Assembly: GCA_965153355.1 (NCBI GenBank) | Contig: OZ231126.1 | Coordinates: 66,402,001-66,466,000 of the forward strand | Direction of reading: 5' to 3' | Source: Flaccisagitta enflata | Lineage: Eukaryota > Chaetognatha > Sagittoidea > Aphragmophora | DNA length: 64,000 bases | In this document: piece by piece, positions 12,114 to 23,128 of the stretch | How positions within the stretch are numbered: the first letter of the stretch is position 1 | Layout of the letters: each line of letters starts with the position of its first letter | Notes under the pieces: generated by a model | What the model saw: the letters and a program-made list of their open reading frames with translations, nothing else | The model's database searches: none | What the model was told of the DNA's origin: nothing | Position numbers and translations under genes: made by a program

Positions 12114-12926
12114 GGGCAGCGGCCCCGGAGGGGCCGATGACCTATGATTCCACATAGGGCAAATTTTCCGGTTTCCGTCCGTCCGTCCGTCCCGAGCCTA
12201 GAAAATAGCCTCCTGGGCCTCAAAATAGGCCTTTCAGACCCCCAATCAGGCCTATCAGATCCCAAATCAAGCCTTCCAGACCCCAATTTAGGCCTCCCAG
12301 GACCTCAATCAGGCCTATCAGATCCTAAATCAGGCTTCCAGACCTCAATTTAGGCCTCTCAGAGCCTCAATCAGGCCTGTCAGACCCCAAATCAAGCTTT
12401 CCAGACCTCAAATTAGGCCTCCTGAATCCTAACCAGGCCTCGAAGAACCCCAATCAGGCCTTTTGGGCCTCTGATCAGGCCATCAAGACCTCAAATCAGG
12501 CCTTTCAGACCCTAATTCAGGCATTTCAGTACCTAATTCAGTTCTCTCAATCTGGCCTTTCAAACTTAAAATCAGATCTTCCAGACCTCAAACTAGGCCT
12601 ATCAGACCCACATCAGCCCTTCCCAGCCCACAAACAGGCCTCCAACCCTGAATTAGACTCAAGATTAGGCCTCTAAGCCCCAAAACAAGCTTCTCAAACC
12701 CCTCAGACCTCAAATCAGACATCTTAGACCTTAAATCAGGCAACTAAGACCTCAAATCAGGCTATTCAGACCCAAAATCAGGTACTAAAAAAGACCCTGC
12801 AGTGTCCCGGCGTGGAATCATGGTCATCGGCCCTCGGGGCCGCTGCCCCACTCATCATCTCATAGCAAAACAAACTAACATAGGGGCATCGGGTACCGCT
12901 GACCATGTAACGCTTTTGCGACTATT
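12114..12926 (-). mobile_element. CAGCGGCC element (c), copy 2-specific insertion
   Basis: On the minus strand it begins TAGTCGCAAAAGCGTTACAT, GGTCAGCGGTACCCG, then arm GGCCCCGAGGGCC, a core of about 21-bp units related to AGGCCTATCAGACCTCAAAT, and the opposite arm with CCTATGATTCCACATAGG ending GGCCGCTGCCC plus A-run. Copy 1 keeps the empty site at about 2491-2493 (CAGTTTTTAGGTATG). There is no ORF. Confidence 0.87.
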
Positions 12927-12983
12927 AGGTACTACGAACTTCTTCCATCGATCGGTGCCCTCCATGAGTGCAGCCCCGTTTTT

Positions 12984-13683
12984 GGGCAGCGGCCCCAAAG
13001 GGCCCGATGACCTATGCTTCAACACAGAAGAAATTTCTCCTGCCAACATTCATTTTCTTCAGTGTGCCCCTCAGGCTGGAAATCCTGGCCTCAGGCTCCG
13101 TCCAGGCCTCCCGAGACTCAAATCAGCCTCAGGCTCCCAGTCCAACCTCCCGGGCTCAAATCCCAACCTCCAGGCTCAAATCTCAGCCTTGGAGCAAGAA
13201 TTCCAGCCTCCAGAGTTCAAATCACAGCCTCGGCTCGTCCAAGCCTACGGCTCAATCCCGGCTCGAGGCTCAGTCTAACCTTGAGGCTCAAATCCCAGCC
13301 TCAGGCTCAAATCACGGCCTTGGGAAGCAATCCCAACCTCAAAGAAGTAATCCCAGCCTCCCAAGGCTCAAATCCCAGCCTTGAGAAGCAAATCCCAGCA
13401 TTGGCTCAATCAGCCTCGAGCTCAATCGCCTCGAGCAATCACAGCCTCGGCTCAATCAGCCTCGAGGCTCACAGCCTCGAAATCCAGCCTAGCCTGGCTC
13501 AAATCCCAGCCTCAAGGCTCAAATCCAAGCAACCATGCTCAAATCCCTGCCTCCAGGCTCAAATAAAATCAGCATAGGTCATCGGCCCCTTCGGGGCCGC
13601 TGCCCCACTCACCACCTCATACCCACATACACTCACATAGGGGCAACGGGTACCGCTGACCATCTAACGCTTTTGCGACTATT
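12984..13683 (-). mobile_element. CAGCGGCC element (d), copy 2-specific insertion
   Basis: Same layout as the element at 12114. Its left unit reads TAGTCGCAAAAGCGTTAGAT on the minus strand, and the core units are AGGCTCAAATCCCAGCCTCG (about 21 bp), containing the palindrome AGCCTCGAGGCT in several places. Copy 1 keeps the empty site near 2539 (CCCCGTTTGCCTCCC). Confidence 0.87.
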
Positions 13684-14077
13684 CTCCCTATCCCACGTCC
13701 TTTTCTCCTCTTCCTCCATCTCACCATATCATTCTCCTCTCCACTCCTCTTCCTCCTCCTCTCCACATCGCTCCGTCGGCGTTCTCTTTTCATTCTGACC
13801 GCCGGTTGGGAAAATAAGACTAATTGGTCTTTTTGCTGCGTTCGACGCCGCGCGGGTCCGCCATACCTCCCGGCCGGCTTCCCCCCCCCCCCCCCGCCCC
13901 GCCCCGCGGTTCCGCGCCGGGCTTCACTTTCTATTTTTGCGGCGCCGGTTTCACTGCTCTTCGCTGGACTGGACACGCGCGCAGGAGCCGGCGCAGGAGC
14001 ACTCGGAGCTCACGACGCCGAATCTCCAACTTTGGAAAAGAAGAAGAAGATGAAGAAGAAGAAGATTCTCCGACGCC

Positions 14078-14079
<2 letters not shown>

Positions 14080-14136
<57 letters not shown>

Positions 14137-14260
14137 GGACCATAAAACAGACAAACACACAAAAAGAAAAGCAGACAAACAGACAGACAGACAAACATTC
14201 ATACAGACAGACAAACAGACAAACCAACAGACAGACAAACAGACAAACTGATAATCAAAC
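14080..14260 (+). repeat. Compound (GA)n then (CAGA)n microsatellite
   Basis: Counterpart of 2967-3150: a GA tract followed by CAGA/CAAA tetranucleotides. Confidence 0.92.
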
Positions 14261-14513
14261 GGAGCGAGTGAATGGCCCTCGGAAACCTTGAGTGTGCGCG
14301 CGCAGAAGCCCGTGTACACCAATCAGCACTTTGAAGAGACTGTCGAAGAGAGGCGGTCCCGGGTTGGCTCTGCCGGGTGCGCGTGCGTGAGTCAGCGGGG
14401 GATATGACTCGGGTCGACTCCGGGTGAAAAGTGGGGCTTCCAACGGACATATTGCCACCATCCCTCTTGAGTTCGAAATTCAGTAGTACACATGCGTACA
14501 CATGTGGGAATTT

Positions 14514-14847
14514 CAGGGGTGTATAGAGTTGAGCGGCCTTTGATTTATTCCCCCCCCCCCCCTCTGGTCTTTGATTTACTTACACGCCTGGTTGTAGAAT
14601 TATTTGATTTTCTACCCCATAGAGTATGAATATAGTACAAATATGGTCAAAATAGTGTACAATAGTGTTGTTACTGTTGTAGTAACCAAATACTATCTTT
14701 TGGTACTGCCAAAAGTGTGAAATCTTTTTCAAAAAATTTTGTTTTTTTCTTTTTTTCCACCCTTTGATTGCCTTTCCCATCTCCAAACCATATGATTTTA
14801 TTCTCCCCCTTCCCACACGGGGGGGGACTCAATTTTTTACACGCCTG
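14514..14847. mobile_element. hAT-like MITE with perfect 8-bp target duplication
   Basis: Paralogue of 3437-3757, flanked by GGGAATTT on both sides (14506-14513 and 14848-14855). The right end here reads CACGCCTG, so the inverted ends CAGGGGTG/CAGGCGTG match better than in copy 1. Confidence 0.88.
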
Positions 14848-14990
14848 GGGAATTTCCGTATGTCCGTTCTTATATTCCCTAAACTTATATCTTCATGTAT
14901 GGCAGATGATAGGCAGCGTCTCATGGGCAAAAAGGCCGGGATTCGGGCAAGGATTTGGGCAAGAATTTGAGCCAGGATAAAAACTAAACA

Positions 14991-15373
14991 GGTCGCCCAA
15001 GGGCAATATGTGGTCAGCGATACCCGTTGCCCTGCTTTGCATGATTGTATATTGAAGTGAGAGGAGGCCCCGAAGGGTAGGAAGTCCTGTAGAACACAGG
15101 GGGACTTTCGTTCTTCCAGCCTGAGAGGGCTGAGAAGGCTTAAATAAGCCTTGAGAAGGCTCGTTTGGGACCTGAAAGGTCTTTTTTGAGGCGTAATCCG
15201 ACTAAATTGAAGTCTGAGAGGGCTGATTAGAGGCCTGAGAGGGCAGATTTGAGGCTTGAGAGGACTGATTGAAGGCCTGGGAGGGGGAACAAACGAAATA
15301 ACAGACGGAAGTACGAACAAAATCCCCCTGTGTTCTAGAGGACTTTGTCCCCCTCCGGGTCGCTGCCCAAAAA
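14991..15373 (+). mobile_element. CAGCGGCC element (b), type I core
   Basis: Paralogue of 3889-4274 within the segmental duplication, with the same core and arms (CCTGTAGAACACAGG at the left, CCTGTGTTCTAGAGGACTTT at the right). Confidence 0.82.
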
Positions 15374-15820
15374 CTTAAAGGAACAAGTACCCCGTGATGT
15401 TAACAATGTGTCCATAAAGCTGATGCAATGCTCTCTTCAAATGCCCATGGCTCTTACTCAGTCCCGCAATGAGCTACATCCATTTACTGCCTCTTACTAC
15501 TGCTTCATCTGTTAGAGTAGAGAAAGGATACAATAACTATAAATTCAGAGCAAGAATCTTCTGACTATTCTCAACTTGATTACCGTGGCCTGATGGACCA
15601 AAGGAACAATAATCCGACGGACCGACGGACGGACATAGCCTCATATTCAGTAGGGAATTTTACTGATTGAATCGATCAAATTAAGGTTTCCGCGTGAGGT
15701 AAATGCAATTTTGAAAAAATGTCAAAAACAAGCATCAAAGTCTAATCTCAAGTGCGCTTGTGTGCTTGTTTGTGTTTTTGACCGCGTTTATGTTTGTGTT
15801 TGTGTGTAACTGCGTGTGTA

Positions 15821-15963
<143 letters not shown>

Positions 15964-16202
15964 TCCTGTGCCCTCAGGTCGCAGAGGTGGCGTCTCAGCG
16001 TCTCCAATGAAAGTCGTGAGTTCAAACGGAAGATGGAAGAAGAGGAGGAGGAGGAGGAAGAGGAGGAGGAGGAGGAGAGGGAGGAGGAGGAGGAGAAGAG
16101 GCAAGATGGAGAAGCGCAAAAAAGACGAATTTCGGGATCAGAGACCACAAACGGAGGAATCCCAGGAAGAAGTGGAGAGATCGAGAGCCTGGTAATTTCG
16201 AC

Positions 16203-16340
16203 GGGTGGGGCGGACAAGTGGGGGTTAGTGGTAGAAATTGGGGGAGGGGGGCGAGGGGTGGGGCGAACAAGTGGGGGTTGGTGGTAGAGATGAGGTTGAA
16301 GCTGGCGAGTGGGGGCTCATGGTAGAAACATGGGAGGTCG
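16203..16340 (+). repeat. G-rich minisatellite with quadruplex motif
   Basis: Just over two units of about 53-60 bp share GGGTGGGGCG-ACAAGTGGGGG and GTGGTAGA. Inside, 16240-16263 has four G-runs (5, 6, 4 and 4 G) with loops of 1, 3 and 1 bases. Confidence 0.8.
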
Positions 16341-16916
16341 AGGGTTAGCTGTGAAGATAAGGAGGGAAAGGGAAACAGAAATGGCAAGGAGGGAAATGAT
16401 CAGAAACAGGATAAAGCAACAAATCAACGATGATGTGCCCTACGCGCATGACAAATTTTAGATTTCACGTGCTACAGAAAAAGGTACTAAGTCAACCGGG
16501 GTTAAAGTAGAGTCGCGGGCCCACATTTCCCCCTGTCCCCCCCCCCCCACACACACGCACCTCACACACACTAACACAACCCTCCAGCACATAGCAGCCA
16601 CACCATTTCAGATGCGCATCTTACAACTCGTGATTTTCTCAACTAGAGCGTGAAGGACCCACGGACACGCACAGACCAACGGTCGGACCTAGATGGACGG
16701 ATGGACGAAAAAGTCTTCGGACCGGTATCATTGGTGACGATTTGACAGGGCCACGATTGTCAGAATTGTTGACACGACGAACAGAATAACGCATTATGTT
16801 ATTTAAATGATCATAAATCACTTAATGGCAAGGATTGGTTAGGCCACCCAACGTGGCTTCGGGCATTGGGCGTATTACGTGGAGACAAAAATCTCTCTGG
16901 ATTTGATCTACCTTTC
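16341..16916. other. Unique sequence, nothing recognised
   Basis: Contains a C-run followed by a short CA repeat at 16534-16572. No gene or repeat family is supported. Confidence 0.5.
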
Positions 16917-17064
16917 TAGTCGCGGAAACGCGACTCTACACCTTGCCGTGTTGGTCGGTCGGTCCGTCGGTCCGTCGGTCCCTCACATTTTTGAATTCCG
17001 GGCGGTTTTCGCATTACTGCTCCTGCCCAACCGTCCGCGACTGTCTTGCCGTGTATCCGGCCTG
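16917..17064 (+). mobile_element. R1 element, subfamily with GAATTCCG
   Basis: Hairpin GTCGCG-GAAA-CGCGAC, then CTCTACACCTTGCCGTG, GGTC/GGTCC repeats, TTTTTGAATTCCGGGCGGTT, GCTCCTGCCCA and the end GCCGTGTATCCGGCC. The same variant occurs at 50659 and 62511. Confidence 0.8.
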
Positions 17065-17327
17065 TCTCCGTTCCATTCTTCCTGACGTGCAATGGAACAA
17101 TGTTTGTTCAACAGTTTAATCGTGAAGTAATGGATCCGCTCTTGAAGCATTGTCCAATCCCCCCCCCCCCCCCGCTATTGAAGCATTGTAAGCGTGTACA
17201 AACTCGACAGATTTCAAACTTTTTTTTTCGCTTTCTTCTCTTTTCAAACAGAAATGATCTTCGGCGTTTTCCCCCTCTTCTCTCATTGCGTAGTTATCTA
17301 TTTCCTCTGCTTCTCTTCCCTTCTGTT

Positions 17328-17680
17328 TCTTCTTCTTCTTCTTCTTCTTCTTCTTCTTCTTCTTCTTCTTCTTCTTCTTCTTCTTCTTCTTCTTCTTCTT
17401 CTTCTTCTTCTTCTTCTTCTTCATCTTCTGATTCTGATTCTTCTTCTTCTTCTACTTCTTCATCTTCTACTTCTTCATCTTCTTCTTCTTCTTCTTGCTC
17501 GTCTCCTTCTTCTTCTTCTTCTTCCTCGTCTTCTTCTTCTTCTCCTCCTCCTTCTTTTTCTTCTTCTTCTTCTTCTTCTTCTTCTTCTTCTTCTTCTTCT
17601 TCTTCTTCTTCTTCTTCTTCTTCTTCTTCTTCTTCTTCTTCTTCTTCTTCTATCTTCTTCTTCTTCTTCTTCTTTATTTT
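17328..17680 (+). repeat. (CTT)n trinucleotide tract
   Basis: About 350 bp of CTT with occasional variants (GATTCTGATTCTTC near 17429). Open frames of poly-Ser, poly-Leu, poly-Phe or poly-Lys are artefacts. Confidence 0.97.
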
Positions 17681-17765
17681 CCTTTCTCTCCCGTTCTTTC
17701 TCCATTCGCTTTTTTTCTTTCCACATTTGATAAATGAATCCCGGACTCCATTCCTGCGCTGAATT

Positions 17766-17930
17766 GGCGCCGTTGTCGCGCTGTGATGGCGCCATAGTTT
17801 GGCGCCGTATGCGTGGCGTGAAGGCTGTGTTTAGGACAGTGTTGTTTACCCTGCGTCTCGCTGTGATGTTGCCATACTTAGGCAACACATGATGCGGCGT
17901 TAAACTGTGTTTGAAATTGTGTTAAAAGCA
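17766..17930 (+). repeat. Two tandem units with covarying hairpins
   Basis: Two diverged units start 80 bp apart and share CGCTGTGATG and CTGTGTTT. Each holds a hairpin at the same place: GGCGCC-ATAGTTT-GGCGCC (17788-17806) and GTTGCC-ATACTTA-GGCAAC (17868-17886). The stem differs in sequence but stays paired. Confidence 0.6.
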
Positions 17931-18412
17931 CCGCCGTTGTTTTTAAAGACGGTGTCGTGACAGGTCGCGATTATTTCGATATCGATCACCAGTTTCACCA
18001 CTTAACAAATCGTTCCATCGCAGACGTAAGGAGAATAAAACGGATGGCAATCGATTATATTCAAACAATTTTTAGATGGATAAAAAGTGCCTAACAGGCC
18101 TCTTGATTCTGAAGCAGCGTGCAACGCCACTTTTCGGCAGGGTAAGGATGAATTCGGCAGGTCCAGAAGGAAGATGAATGTGAAGAGGAAGAAGAAGAGG
18201 AAGGAGAAGAGGAATATCAAGAAAAAGTGAAGAGTGAAAACAAGAAGAACGAGAATAAGAAGCAGAACGAGAAGAACAAGAAAGAAAGGAAATGGAGGAA
18301 TACCGGAGGAAAGGGGCACTTGAAGTCAGTATCAAACTCCTCATTTGCATATTGCAGTTATAAGATGACTACTCCATTGCAACGTTGTATATTGTGAATA
18401 CAGTCGATACGA
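17931..18412. other. Unique sequence with purine-rich patch
   Basis: A GAA/AAG-rich patch spans 18163-18300. No gene is supported. Confidence 0.5.
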
Positions 18413-18565
18413 GTAGGAAATAGCTTGCACTAAATGTTTTAGTAGGAAATAGCTTGCACTAAATCTTTTAGTAGGAAATAGCTAAATAGCTAAATAGCTA
18501 AATAGAAAAATAGCTAAATAGCTAAATAGCTAAATTTTTTAGTAGGAAATAGCTTGCACTAAATC
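18413..18565 (+). repeat. Short tandem repeats around TAGCTAAA
   Basis: AGTAGGAAATAGCTTGCACT is repeated three times, with an 8-bp TAGCTAAA array (18476-18535) embedded. Confidence 0.85.
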
Positions 18566-20780
18566 TTTTTAAATCAAAAATGAAAAAAATAAACCCTCTT
18601 GTAGATTTAAAGCTTATCATCATCGTTTTGACTTCTATTTAGCTTTCCGCATTTATGTTTCGGATGGATGATAATATAAGTGAAAAATCCCAGTGCGACC
18701 TGCCTCGCCGTGGACTATTGACATTCGTAACATTGGTTGAAAGCGGGAATTTCCAGCCCTTAGGAATGTACAGGTCAAGCAGGAACAGTACAATTGCGGC
18801 GAGCTCCAACGTGTGCTGGTAACCATGAACATGGTCCTCTGCTCTTTCAAAAACGAGAAATTCACATCGAACTAAGAACTTAATAGCAGACGTTTGGTTT
18901 TCTTCTTTGCTTAGGCGATAGACATCCCTTCACAATGCCAAGGTAAATAACCAAGTAGTCAAAAGAATTAATCTTGAAAAGCGATTATCTAAAAATGGAA
19001 AACCTACTTTGCATTGCGGGATAAATTGTATTGAAGTCAGAAAGGTTATCTATTGAAACCACAGTTGACCTCAAGTGACAATAAATGTGCCAACATTATG
19101 GGGGGGGGGGAGTTTTACCTTTCCGCTGATCCTCAAGTAAAGTGGGCAGCTTCCAAGGGAAATGTTTTGCTTTCCGACAGCTAAGATGAATCAAGAGGCC
19201 TGAGTGACACAACCTAAAACTTGAAAAAAACTGTTTACCAAAATTTTCACACTCTGCAAAGCCAAAGGGATGGAACAGTCAAGGACTGACAGACAGGTGT
19301 CCGTCATTGAGTAACGTATGAAAGTAGTCAATTCACAATTGATATATAATCGACAATCATATACGATTGAGCGCATGAACAGTCTCGATATCTTGCCTTG
19401 TCAGTAGTTTATTCAACTTATTCAGTTTGGTTCAATATAAGCTAATTTCCACACTTGTATAATGATCAAATTGGCGAAGTAAAACTATCTTTTGGTAGAT
19501 TCATCTTGATTGTATGTCGCACATTCCCTGATAGTGCCTTTTTTTTATCTTGGCATGATTTGATTCCATCGAAAGTAATAACAATCGAGAAAAAAAGTGA
19601 AATGACGGATAGAAGAATTTATCATCTGGTGAAACTGACAGTTGGACAAGTGGTGGAACAGACTGATGAACGTTCCTGGCGCTGGTTGCCAGTATTTCTA
19701 AGTTAGGAACAAAAAAATGTGTTAGGCTTTTTTTTCTTTTTTCTTTTTTTTTTTTTTTTTTTAATTCTATCTTTTCTTCTCTATTTCTCTTTTTTACTTT
19801 TTCTCGTTTGGTTTTTTTTCTTTCTCTATTTTTTGAGAATTCAATGAAGTTGTCTCACTTTCGTCGCCATATGATGGATTGAAATGAGAGAGCAGGAGCG
19901 AGGAAGAGAGAGAGAGAGAGCAAAGGAAAGACAAACACACACCGAGACAGATATAGATACACATAGGCAGACAAACATATGGAGACAAAGGCAGAAAGAC
20001 GACATGAAAAAACAACCAGAAAATAGAGAAAACAGAGTAAGAAGAGAAGACAGACACAAAAATAAGACAATGAAACAAACAGACACGCATACGCGCACGC
20101 AAACACAAACTGTCGCACACATTTTGCTTTGTGCATGATCAAATCGCCACGCGAATGTACACAGAAGGACATGCACACAGACACGCAAACAATTGAGGGA
20201 AATAAGACAATTTATGGACCTTCAGCGTGGACGACAGACAGACAACCGAGAAAGAAAAACAGACAGACAGTAATTCAAAAGGTCCACACAGCAAACAGAG
20301 AGACACTTGAAAGAGGTAAATCTCTCTTCTAAAGCAGTCGGTAATCTTTCATGCCGTTATCTGATTGATGACAAAAAACGTCTCTCCAACGTCAAGAGAT
20401 AAGCCGTCTAATAGTTTTTTTTTTTTAGGTTGGCTCGTCTGTTTGTCTGGCCGGTACTAATGGTTCTTCTTGGGTTGATTTATCTCTCTCGGCGTTGGTC
20501 CTGGGATCCACGACTCGGCGTTCAAATGGATGGTAGGCGGTCGAGCATCTTGCTTTGAAAACTTGGGCAAGCGGTCGCGAAACATTGAATGCTTTCGTAT
20601 GTTAGCTATTATCTGGCTCCAACGCACTCGCCACTAGCAGTAATGCTAGATGACTATGAATTAATTCTTCTCATTTCGTTGATAAGAAAACTAGTCCGTG
20701 CGTCATATTCCTTTTGGGTCTTTTTTTCCGCCTTTATCTGTCTCTTGGTCCTAGTCCCAACCACATACATGTGCAGTTAT
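18566..20780. other. Mostly unique sequence, no gene recognised
   Basis: About 2.2 kb of ordinary-composition sequence with T-runs near 19730-19765 and CAGA-type patches at 19920-20300. No open frame with family features, no paired splice sites and no transposon ends were found. Confidence 0.5.
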
Positions 20781-20784
20781 GCAT

Positions 20785-21428
20785 ATGCAGTAGCTTGTAC
20801 TGAAATGACAATAAACAATAAAATCAGAACTCCATAAGTAGTTCTTATTGTGGGGCTGTCTTGGGCTTCCAATGACATCACTTTTGGTCTGAAAAAATTG
20901 CATCTTGCTGTCCGCGCCTTACCTTGAATTTTCCTTCAGCCTATGGGAAACCAAAAATTTCAAAGTGCTAAAATCTCTGTTTTGACTGCAGATTTGAAAT
21001 CTGCAGAAAAAACTGTTAATTGAAAGTGCTTTCCTTTTTTCAATATTCCAACTAGAAGGTGCTCAAAATAAGTGTCAAAGTTTGCAAAACTTACCTTTCT
21101 CTTTTATTTATATGTAAAATCGCCGAACTTACCTTTTTTTATATCTTTAAGATGAATTTTGACTATGATCCCGAAGGAATATTGAAAAAAAGGAAAGCAC
21201 TTTCAAATAACAGTTTTTTCTGCAGATTTCAAATCTGCAGTCAAAACAGAGATTTAAGCACTTTGAAATTTTTGGTTTCCCATAGGAAAATTCAAGGTAA
21301 GGCGCGGACAGCAAGATGCAAATTTTTCAAACCAAAATTGATGCCATTAGAAGCCCAAGACAGCCCCACAACAAGAACTACTTGTAGAATTCTGATTTTA
21401 TTGCTTTTAGTCATTTAGGTACAAGCTA
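20785..21428. mobile_element. Foldback element with 126-bp spacer
   Basis: Two arms of about 255-265 bp (20785-21049 and 21176-21428) are inverted copies. Both hold TAGCTTGTAC, GGGCTGTCTTGGGCTTC, GCGCCTTACCTTGAATTTTC/its complement, and the near-perfect palindrome CTGCAGATTTgAAATCTGCA (20986, 21220). The spacer has no ORF of note. Arms related at lower similarity bound 40487-42896. Flanks are ATGCAC-type repeats and no clear target duplication was found. Confidence 0.85.
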
Positions 21429-21767
21429 TGCAGTTATGCACATGCACATGCATATGCACATGCGCAAGTGAAGAACCGCTGGCATCCGGTCCTGTAAAGC
21501 TTTTCTAAATTTTTTCTATGGGCGGTGGCTTACTGTTTAAGTTGACAGTATGTATCTTTACATGAAAATGCTTAAAATTGATATCATTCTATTTCTTTCG
21601 CATCATTCAAACAAAGCAATGATTATTGATGTAACAATCGTAAACAGACATTGAAATACCCGCCTTTGAACAAAAGATGATCCGATCGTCTGTACATAGT
21701 AGATACACACATAAACATGAATGAACAGGATAAAGAAATAGCTACAAAGTAAATAAATTTGAGTTCT

Positions 21768-21773
21768 TTTATT
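21768..21773 (-). terminator. Possible polyadenylation signal AATAAA
   Basis: AATAAA on the minus strand about 460 bases downstream of the stop codon of the secreted-protein gene. If used, the 3' untranslated region would contain the 287-bp GA tract. Position and hexamer are seen; use is inferred. Confidence 0.3.
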
Positions 21774-21818
21774 ATCTTATATTACCTCCCATGGCCCCCA
21801 CCTGTGTGTGTGTGTTTG

Positions 21819-22110
<292 letters not shown>

Positions 22111-22234
22111 GCAAACATTCTAAACTCATCGTTCCACCCCAACACCCGTCGAAGAAAAAAAACAAAACACACCACCCCCAAGTTGATACACCACCCCCTC
22201 CGAGCGCGAGCCTCCCTATCACGATTCGTCCCCA

Positions 22235-23036
22235 TCAAAAATTGAGTTCGTTGGGTAATTTCTTATAAATACAAAATACTTCGACGTCGACTCTGACGCA
22301 CAATTCCTTGTATCCTTCGTCCTCGGTTTCATTTCCTCCTCCTCCTCCTCCGTCCTCATCTCCGTTCCGCGTCGCCTCCACCAACTCTGTCCGTCCGTGT
22401 CCTAGATTCGTCTTCTTCGTCCTTCCCCTCCTCGTCGATGGTGATGATGATGGTGATGATGATGATGATGATAATGATGACGATGACGAGACTTCTTGCA
22501 AGTAGTCCGTGTCTCCGTCCTTGATTTTGTACGGATCCAAGTTGAGATCGTAATTTGCGGCGCCGTTGGCCAGTAAATCGTGAATATCGGCGTCGGCCGG
22601 AAGGAGAGCGCCGAGACGCGCGAAATCCGCCGCTGCCACGGTTCCTCCTGCGGACGCGCCACCAACGACGACGCGGCGTCCTTCCATGTCGATGCCACCT
22701 GTTGAAGCGGCCGAAGCTGCGGCGGCGGCGGCGGCGGCAGTTGCTTTCGCGTCGTGATGACTTTCACTCATGTCGTCGTCGAAATCGTAGTCGACAAACT
22801 CGCCCCGTCCGCCGGAAGTAGATTGACTCTGCTGCATCCGCATCAATTGCTCCAAGTATTCGGTAGGAATCTCGATGCCGCCGTCAGCGACGCCGTCGAA
22901 ATAATCTCCCGCGTTGTCATCCGCGTCGTCGTCGTCGTAGATGTATTTGTCATTATTGTCAACGACCCCTCCTCCGTTGATGTCCATGTTGTTGTCGTTT
23001 CCGTCGTTGTTATTGTGGTCGTCGTTGTTTCCACCG

Positions 23037-23128
<92 letters not shown>

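Noticed and set aside
17116-17888. Poly-Lys and Arg-rich open frames on the minus strand over the CTT tract
   Set aside because: They are carried by the trinucleotide repeat and have no start context or splice sites.
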